A DNA stretch of 64,000 bases, taken from NCBI GenBank assembly GCA_963556195.1, contig OY744516.1:30045183-30109182 (forward strand). The letters are read 5' to 3'. A model generated the notes under the pieces. That model worked only from the letters and a program-made list of their open reading frames with translations, made no database searches and was not told the DNA's origin. This DNA comes from Sepiola atlantica (Eukaryota; Mollusca; Cephalopoda; Sepiida; Sepiolidae). The number at the start of each line of letters is the position of its first letter. The first letter of the stretch is position 1. Positions 56,972 to 64,000 of this stretch are shown here, one piece after another. Position numbers and translations under genes: made by a program.

Positions 56972-57162
56972 TAAAAATGGAAAAGCGGAAGACCTTTTCG
57001 CTCAACGTTTCGCCCAAATTTCACGTGGGCTTTTTCAAGAGCGGACGAAGAATACAAAAATGACAAAAGACGTATTCTTCGTCCGCTCTTGACAAAGCCC
57101 ACGTGAAATTTGGGCGAAACGTTGAGCGAAAAGGTCTTCCGCTTTTCCATTTTTAATTTCAT
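56965..57162. repeat. Long hairpin: 91-bp inverted repeat
   Basis: The arms 56965-57055 and 57072-57162 are almost perfect, with a 16-bp loop. The right arm on the plus strand reads CTCTTGACAAAGCCC, ACGTGAAATTT, GGGCGAAACGTTGAG. This is a GCCC/GGGC stem followed by GAAAC, the layout of a hammerhead stem II plus GAAA with a worn CUGANGA box. (TA)n borders the left arm. Confidence 0.92.
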
Positions 57163-57382
57163 ACCGTCGGATTATTTTTATCCTTTCATATATTCATATA
57201 TATATATATATATAAATTCCCGAAACTGTTTTTCATGGTAAACAACTGATGATCCCTTAAATAATGTTAGAAGCAAACTAATATAATAACTGAAAAAGTT
57301 AAGTTGACTTACATGAGTGATTTTCCACTGAATGACTTGGGACTATTTTTTAATATAGTTTTAATGGTTGAGAAACTTCCAC

Positions 57383-57426
<44 letters not shown>

Positions 57427-58032
57427 TACATGCACCTAGTAGAGCTGTTTTTAATATACATTTTTATTTGTACAAACATCTTTGATTACATATGTGCATA
57501 CATGTTTGAATTGCGCCCTCTTTTGAGAGCAAACTTCTTCATACCTTTAAAAAAATGAAATGAGAAATAACAAACTTCCTTATTCTGTGTATTACCCAGT
57601 TGGGAGGGGATGCATGAATAATTAAACGGACAAGATTCATATCTAATTACACATTCGGGCTGCTCGCTTTCTTTTACATTTCATCATTTAAGTTTATCAA
57701 GTACGTTTGACGATTCTTCAAATCCAGCTATACATTTTATTACTCACTTGAGAGTATCCCAAACGTCGCCTCGGTATAATTCTATTCGAGCGAGGCCAAA
57801 TAGTTTAACGGTAAGCGGATACATTATTTCCAAAAACTGACCTATATATTAACTTTATTCATATATATATATATATATATATTCACATCTAAATACACTT
57901 ATTTACGTAAACACAATAATTAAACCTAATACGAATATAAACCGCATTTATTCACATTTATACGTATATTTCAAGGCACTCAAATAATTACGTTACTAAA
58001 TAAAACCTTCAACTTTATACATACCCATTTGT

Positions 58033-58095
<63 letters not shown>

Positions 58096-58180
58096 GATCA
58101 AAATAAACCAAAGTGAAAACTTTTAGTAGATGGAACCTATTGTGAAAAGGATTAGCTCAATATACGAGATAGAGCAATAG
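57163..58180. other. No gene; several (TA)n tracts
   Basis: TA runs lie at about 57196-57214, 57388-57424, 57862-57882 and 58038-58095. Open frames here are microsatellite-driven. Confidence 0.6.
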
Positions 58181-58181
58181 T

Positions 58182-58641
58182 AGAGATAGAAGAAAAAAGA
58201 GTGATAAATATGCGACGATTGTCCAAATTTATTTCAAATTTCAATTGTTCAATGCAAGGTGCATTCAGTAATAAACTAGTGTTTATTCTACAATTTCACC
58301 GGACTTCTTTTCAACAGAAATTTACCACCCGGACAATTTGCATATCTTTTTCTCGGAACTTCTTTTCATTCAATACGTTTTTTTAACAAAAATTATTTTA
58401 ATAAATTTTAATAATAATTTTCATATTTTTCAAATATTTGAACTTTGTTTTTTTCGAAAGCCAACTTATCCATCTGTATTTCTCCTCTGATGATAAGATT
58501 TCGATCTTTGAAAAGCCTTGGCTTAAGGAAAGAATAATAAACACTAGTTTATTACTGAATGCACCTTGCATTGAACAATTGAAATTTGAAATAAATTTGG
58601 ACAATCGTCGCATATTTATCACTCTTTTTTCTTCTATCTCT
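58182..58641. repeat. Inverted repeat (105-bp arms) enclosing a hammerhead
   Basis: The arms 58182-58286 and 58537-58641 match with one 3-bp indel at the inner edge and are separated by 250 bp. The identical short peptide frame seen on both strands is a consequence of the arms. The right arm starts where stem I of the hammerhead at 58477 ends. (TA)n tracts lie outside on both sides (58038-58095 and 58649-58669). Confidence 0.92.
58477..58536 (+). ncRNA. Hammerhead ribozyme, complete core
   Basis: Stem I strand TATTTCTCCT (58477-58486); CTGATGA (58487-58493); stem II AAGAT-TTCG-ATCTT (58495-58508) flanked by a U-U mismatch; GAAA (58510-58513); stem III AGC-CTTG-GCT closed by A13-T24 of that block (58513-58524); cleavage triplet TTA with the cut after 58525; and AGGAAAGA returning as stem I. 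Stem I has four continuous pairs, a mismatch, then three more. All conserved core bases are present and both small loops are stable tetraloop types (UUCG, CUUG). A self-cleaving RNA is expected if transcribed. Confidence 0.8.
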
Positions 58642-58648
58642 CTCTCTC

Positions 58649-58696
58649 AATATATATATATATATATACTGGTCAATCTAAGTTTCCATATTCTTA

Positions 58697-58725
<29 letters not shown>
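58649..58725. repeat. (TA)n and (ATAC)n microsatellites
   Basis: A TA run at about 58649-58669 and (ACAT)n at about 58697-58725. Confidence 0.9.
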
Positions 58726-58727
<2 letters not shown>

Positions 58728-59470
58728 CACCACATACATATCACCACATATATTATACACTCGCGTACTTTTATTCTCACCCCGCTCAAGGATATATATC
58801 CACTAAACTTTATTACGTGTACATGCCGTTCTTACGAAATACAGAGCTCTGAATTAAGGAATACATCTACCGATGTTCAACCTGTAAATTTATTTATATA
58901 CACGCTCATATATGTCATTCTACTCTATACCTCTCCGTATGTTTTGATTTCTCTAAACTTATGGATATATTATACAGTCCATAAAGATAACATTCCCTGC
59001 ATCAGTATCCCACATTACCCATCTTATCTGATAATTCTAATTACATTTGTTTACATTTGGACTGGCGCTAGCATTAATTCAGGGAACAAACACAAAGTAC
59101 AAACAAACAAAATAAAATAAAAACCCAACATATGAGTAGATAAACACAACCTAGCATTAAATTAAAAAAAAAATACAGGTTCAATATAAACATAAAGGTT
59201 AAGTATAACATAGTAAACAAAGAAAAATGAAGAAAAATAAATAGAAAAATAGATAAAATCAAAGCCTACACTAAGGTGAGATATAGTAACATAGAAAAAT
59301 ATAAAATAATACAATTTTAAAAATAAAATAAAAATAGAAAATAAAAATAAAAAATAGAAAACGAGCAGCCTGAATATGTAATTGGATATAAATTGTCCCC
59401 GTTTAATTATGCACCCAACCCCGCCCATCCCAACCAGGGTAATACACAAAATACGGAAGTTTGTTCTATC
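58726..59470. other. No gene seen
   Basis: A-rich; frames at 59074-59449 (minus) are Phe/Leu/Tyr-rich artefacts of composition. Confidence 0.5.
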
Positions 59471-59489
59471 TCATTTGATTTTATCTAAA

Positions 59490-59535
59490 GGTCTGAAGAA
59501 GGTGGCCCTCGAAAGTGTGCACAGCTGATACATGT
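59490..59535 (+). repeat. Hammerhead-like Penelope terminus
   Basis: GTCTGAAGAAGGTGGCCCTC, then GAAAGTGTGCACAGC: a CUGANGA box (N = A), a 3-bp stem II, GAAA and a GTG/CAC stem III. The cleavage triplet is not canonical. (TA)n follows 80 bp on. Confidence 0.45.
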
Positions 59536-59612
59536 ATACACATATGTAACCAAAGATGTCTATATAAATAAAAATGTATACTATATATATAAATTAGTAT
59601 TTATATACATAT

Positions 59613-59724
<112 letters not shown>

Positions 59725-59749
59725 TTGTAAAATACCCGTCCCAAGACGT

Positions 59750-62235
59750 TTATAAGCAATACTAGTTGTAGTCGTACTTGAAACAGTATTCACCCGAAGT
59801 ATGTTGAGCCGGCTCCAGCTATCTTTGCCACTGACCAAGCCTGACAGTTTGAAGTCAACAATTGGATGATCTTTAGCCACTTGCTGTTTTAACGGCGAAC
59901 TCTATAGATTCGGGGTCCAGGTTTGGTTCCAGGCCAACTTTAACCGTCATCACCCAGGTTTTTGTATGTCTACCACATCGCCTTTTCCAACCCTCTAGGG
60001 GGTATTTGGAAATTGCTTCGTAGATAAATTCTCCTGGTTCAGGTCATGACCTATCCAGCGTAGACCTCCCGTGGGGATGACTTGTCGGAAAGAGTTAATT
60101 TTGCAAAAGAAACACACTTCGTTATTTGAGAAGCGATACAGTCAGTGGTGATCGAAAATTCATAATTGCCTAACGTCTTCCACTTTCATTGGCCAGGACT
60201 CACAGCTTTATAGGAGGATCGTTCGCACTAGCGCTTGGTAGATCATTACTTTAGTGTTGCGCCTTATATCAGATCCTGATCAGAGCCAAGAATTGAGTCG
60301 GCAGAAGGCAAGACGTGCAAGTCGCGCTTTGATGTCAGTGCCACGTTGCTTCGTGGCTATGGTGAAGGCGCCAAGATATCACAAAAAACATCACAATTGA
60401 GGACGATGGGTGTTTTGTTAGTTGGGAGGAAGCTGGTAGTGATTATTTTTGCCTTCGATGTGTTTATTTCCATCTCAATCTGCGATGCAACATGCTAGAG
60501 CTCATTTAGAGCAGAGTGAACATCAACGAATGTTTCACTGAGTAGCGCGATATTCTCTGCGTAATCTAAGTCTTTGGCAGCAAAGTTGCATTGAACAGTA
60601 ATACTGGGAAATTATTTTAAGGTATTCGAAGTGACCCAGTCAATGGCATAATTGAAAAGTGTTGGCGAAAGAACACATCCTGGCCAGACCGTATTTCTAA
60701 GAGTTCCGAAATCTCACCGTACATGCGTATTTGGGATCGTGTTGAACAGTAGTATGCTCTAAGAAGACCAAGAAGGTTAGGCGGAATACCATCTGCTTTC
60801 AAAAATGTCCAGGGGGTGCCGCGGTGGACAGAGTCGAATGCAGCAGCGAAATCAATGAAACAGATGACTGTCCTTTGTTGGAAACACTAACGATGCTCAA
60901 GGATTCGTCTTAAGGTGAACATTTGATCGGTGCAAACATGGCCTGAACGAAAACCACATTGGTTTGGCTTCGTTCTTGAGTCGCGTTCTGACTGGAATCG
61001 TCTCAGAAAAATGCAGGCGAATATTTTATCAGACGCATCGATCAAGCTGATACCACGGTAGTTGCTTCAGAATCGCTTATCACCTTTCCTAAAGAACGGC
61101 ACCAGTGTTGCATCGCTTCAGTCTTGGGGGGAATATTTCAGTCTCCCAGACCCGCTTGATAATATGATGGATGGCAGGCCCTAGTATATTTGCGCTGTGT
61201 TTGAGGATCTCAGCAGGGATGATATCTTCGCCTGTAGCTTTTAAAAAATTATTTTTTTAGACTTTTGATAACAGCGATAACCTCCTTACGCATGGAGGAG
61301 TTGTTTTGCAGTCATAAGGAGTTCGGTCGGCGTTATTCATAGGAATAGTTGATGGGGCTGTTAGTTGTTGTTTAGCAGATTGGCGAAGTAATCTCTACAG
61401 TGGATGAAGCGTTTCTTGAGATTTGTGATTGGCTCGCCATTCTGATTCAAGATCGTTTGATTACCACACCAAGCTGGTTTGTGTTCGAACGAAGGCACGT
61501 TCCATGTCTTCTGCCACTTTCCTTCAGAATGTATTTCGATCAGCGTGAGCAGAACGAGTAGCTTCACGGCGTAGTTATCTGAAGTTGTCAGATGTATTGC
61601 AACGGGCTTGATTTGCTTTTTAAACAATCTTTGCCGTTTCGCTTGGTGGTTTCGAGCCACTCAGATATCACGGATACAGTTTGCCAAATCTCATCTGAGT
61701 TAGCATCTATTACTTTGGTTTACCTCGAGACCGTTGAACCGATTGGATAGTTCTATGCAGTAGGGGTCAACGGTTTGTTTACTTTTCAGTTTCAAAATCT
61801 CGTACATGAGAAGCTGGGCACGCAAATTGACGGTATTTAGATTTTAAAAAATGTAGCTTTGCCCGTCTCAGTACAATATCATAACCAAAATCGCCACCGA
61901 TTTTTGAGCACCGGAACATTCGACAACCAAGGACGTTTTACGACCAGCAGCGTTTAACAATAAAGTGGTCGGTTTTGTTAGCTGTGACACCGTCATTGGA
62001 GTATCAAGTAAGTAGGAGATGCTGAAAACGTGTGCTGGATACGGTCATTTGGTTTGCTGCAGAAAAGTTGACAAGTCTTTCACCATTAGCACATTGGTCT
62101 CCAATCGACAAGTCGACAATTATCCGATTATATGACTGTTTCTGACGTCGCCTGTGCCCGTGTGGGCATTCTAATCGTCTACAATGATTAGAAGATCATT
62201 CGAGGATACGCGATCAACAGAAGCCTGCAAGTGTG
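59750..62235 (-). pseudogene. Non-LTR endonuclease (C half) and reverse transcriptase relic
   Basis: Blocks in order on the minus strand: LLIIVDD-stop-NAHTG (a decayed endonuclease GDWN-type motif), then NQNGEPITNLKKRFIHC (linker), NYRGISLIDASDKIFA, NQCGFRSGHVCTDQMFTLRR, CFIDFAAAFDSVHR, LKADGIPPNLLGLLRAYY, a shifted RQGC-L-SPTLFNY-type block, and [16 protein letters not shown] C-terminal sequence. The YADD-type catalytic box is not clearly readable. Many stops and shifts are present. Confidence 0.8.
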
Positions 62236-62239
62236 GTTT

Positions 62240-62835
62240 TTTTTCTGGTGTAAACCAATAAGTTTTTGATCCGGAAACCGGAGGCTTCAAACCGTCATGT
62301 CCCTGCGTCTATGGATAATCTGCAGCAAACAAGTCGTTCTCCCAAAAGGGATATAATTGCGGCTGGGGACCGCTAGTGAATTTACTACTCCCTAGATACT
62401 CCATACATTCCTCCATGCTCCTCCCACAACATATGACGTATTCTTGTATGGCGTCTGCAAAAACTAATACGCTCGCTAGCCAAGTGATGCGAGTGTCAAA
62501 TCAGCAAACTGGGATTATCATGAAACATACAACAGTCTATTTTTGCCTATTGGAACGTCAGAACCTTGATACAGGAAGAAACCGAAGCGCTGTACTCCCT
62601 CTTAAAGTATAACATCGACATGGCCTTCTCTTAGAAGTCAGACTTCCTGATACGGGTTGTTGTAACATCAAAGTCCCTCAACATGACGCCTGATATCACC
62701 CTTACCGTAGTGGTCCGACTGATAACTCTGGTCTTCACGCATCGCTCCTTGCCTGGGAACCAATCTTCTCTTGTCTGGCCCATATCCGCTTGAAAGGTTT
62801 GGTTTAAAATGTCACTATCATGATTATTCTTTCGA
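62240..62835 (+). pseudogene. Non-LTR endonuclease N-terminal half (inverted piece)
   Basis: After a leader, the plus strand gives YWNVRTLIQEETEALYSLLK (shifted frame near 62548), YNIDMAF, EVRLPDTGCCNIKVP, GPTDNSGLHASLLAWEP and RLAHIRLKG-like sequence. It stops just before where the minus-strand half begins in the family order. The WNVRTL and (S)E(V/T)R motifs identify an APE-type endonuclease. Confidence 0.75.
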
Positions 62836-62925
62836 GGGGGGGCGGGTACGTTACGGTTTCGGAGCCAGAAGAAATTAATAGTGTGCTACGTTACTCACCC
62901 TGTTGCCTAGAATAAATATTCCATA

Positions 62926-63430
62926 ATTCTTTTCATGGAAATCGCTCTAGACAAGGCATGAAGCCACTTGATGTAAGGAGCTAGCAAAAACACATATGAT
63001 TATCGCAAAGACAGGAGATGCCTATTGGACTTAGTCTTGAAAAGACCAAGGGTATAGGTAGGAGGAAAACAGTCAACAGGAAAAGAGTTCCACAAGCCTG
63101 CGGTTCTTGGAAATAAGCTACTGAAATAGGAAGCTGTATTACAACGAGGTATTAAAACAGCGAATTGATGGAGACCACTAGACCAATGAGTCAAACGAGC
63201 TGGAACGAAAGAAGCGGGGAATAGATCACATAATTCTGAAGAACACATGCCATAATAGTACTTATAGAAAAGACTAAGTCTAGCAACATCACGTCTGTGA
63301 GATACATGGTACAGAGAAGAAGAAAGGGTAGGGTCAATCAAATTATATGCACGTTTCTGCACTTTATCAATAACCCTCAAATGGGACAGAGATGATGTTC
63401 AATATTTAAGGATTTTACCAAGCACCTAGA
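62926..63430 (-). pseudogene. CR1/jockey-like non-LTR 3' end
   Basis: A 126-residue open frame (63380-63000) reads DKVQKRAYNLIDPTLSSSL, HRRDVARLSLFYKYYYGMCS, FPRTAGLWNSFPVDCFPPTY and KTKSNRHLLSLR with a stop. This is the standard C-terminus of the group. Its 3' UTR (62935-62983) recurs alone at 44.9 kb. It is 5'-truncated but this part is undamaged. Confidence 0.8.
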
Positions 63431-63646
63431 TATTATCGATGCTCACGTGCGCACACCAATCTTTTTAAAATGCATTACTTAATATGACGCAAAATTAGAT
63501 GTAGAGCAATTCTTTTCTCAATCTGAAAGTTTTTTTGTTTTTTGGTGGGGGCGTGGGCGAATTTTGGTGGACGCACCCCCTAAGTAGTAACATTTACAAA
63601 AATAATAATGTGCCCATGTTACTTACTGTGTTACCGAGGATATATA

Positions 63647-64000
63647 CAGGCTTTACGCGCTCCACTCTTTTGGAGCTGCTCCCGCTCCTGCTCCAACGCC
63701 CAAAATTGGAGCTGGCTCCTCTCACGCTCCCCATTTTCAAAAAGGAGCCGCTCCAGCTCAAACTCCTATAAAAAAGGAGTGGCTCTTTTTCTGCGCTCCA
63801 TAATCAAAAAAGTACCTTCTTTCATAAACGTTCTATTCTGCTAATGAGTGGTCGAAGAATAGGGGTGGGCGTCAAATGATCTCGTCAATATGGGTGGGGA
63901 TGTCACTTTAAGTGTAAGACCGTAAGATAATATTTGACAAAATCTCGCTAATAGTTTGAGCTGTGCTAAGGGTTATAGGAGAACATGTTGAACGAAGTAG
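63647..64000 (-). mobile_element. Second hAT copy, cut by the window edge
   Basis: It starts CAGGCTTTACGCGCTCCACT (one G fewer than CAGGG) and follows the right end of the 26.5-28.6 kb element, in inverse orientation, for the remaining 354 bp (28589 down to about 28236). The other end lies outside the window. Confidence 0.9.

Noticed and set aside
58201..58622. Two identical short peptides on opposite strands as a gene pair
   Set aside because: They arise from the two arms of the inverted repeat and have no start context or domain.

Overview
This window looks like non-coding, repeat-dense DNA from an invertebrate animal nuclear genome. It is AT-rich and full of long (TA)n, (CA)n, (GA)n and polypyrimidine microsatellites. 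I found no intact host protein gene and no bacterial-type gene. The element mix (Penelope-like, RTE-type and other non-LTR elements, Ty3/gypsy, hAT, Merlin-like MITEs, snRNA-headed SINEs) and the vertebrate-type CCCTAA telomere-like tracts fit a lophotrochozoan such as a mollusc. A cephalopod is my guess, but this is inference only.

Layout. 1-8.2 kb: hairpin repeats beside (TA)n, U2-snRNA-like SINE pieces, a duplicated unit carrying hammerhead ribozyme cores (5.4 and 6.0 kb) and a Penelope-like reverse transcriptase relic. 8.6-11.6 kb: a Ty3/gypsy element with both LTRs and a large internal deletion. 13-15 kb: non-LTR relics. 15.4-19.5 kb: a second, minus-strand gypsy relic interrupted by a U2-headed SINE and a hairpin repeat. 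19.9-24.1 kb: polypyrimidine tracts and SINEs. 25-29 kb: an LTR-like insertion in a non-LTR tail, then a 2.06-kb non-autonomous hAT with a perfect 8-bp target duplication. 31-36 kb: a MITE, SINEs, a 5S-like segment and minisatellites. 39.6-40.1 kb: a Merlin-like MITE with a transposase relic. 41 kb: a 127-bp tandem repeat. 47-51.2 kb: a nearly full-length RTE-type retrotransposon with (TA)n at both ends. 52.4-53.7 kb: the endonuclease part of a Penelope-like element. 56-59 kb: a young U2-SINE and several hairpins, one holding a complete hammerhead ribozyme. 59.7-62.8 kb: a non-LTR element with a 5' inversion of the twin-priming kind. The window ends inside a second hAT copy.

Most distinctive observations: (1) hammerhead ribozyme cores repeatedly next to (TA)n-flanked inverted repeats; (2) a SINE family whose head is the 5' end of U2 snRNA, with a second head type joined to the same body; (3) two 8-bp-TSD MITEs that both carry internal telomere-like CCCTAA tracts. 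All readings are by eye; no alignment or folding program was run.
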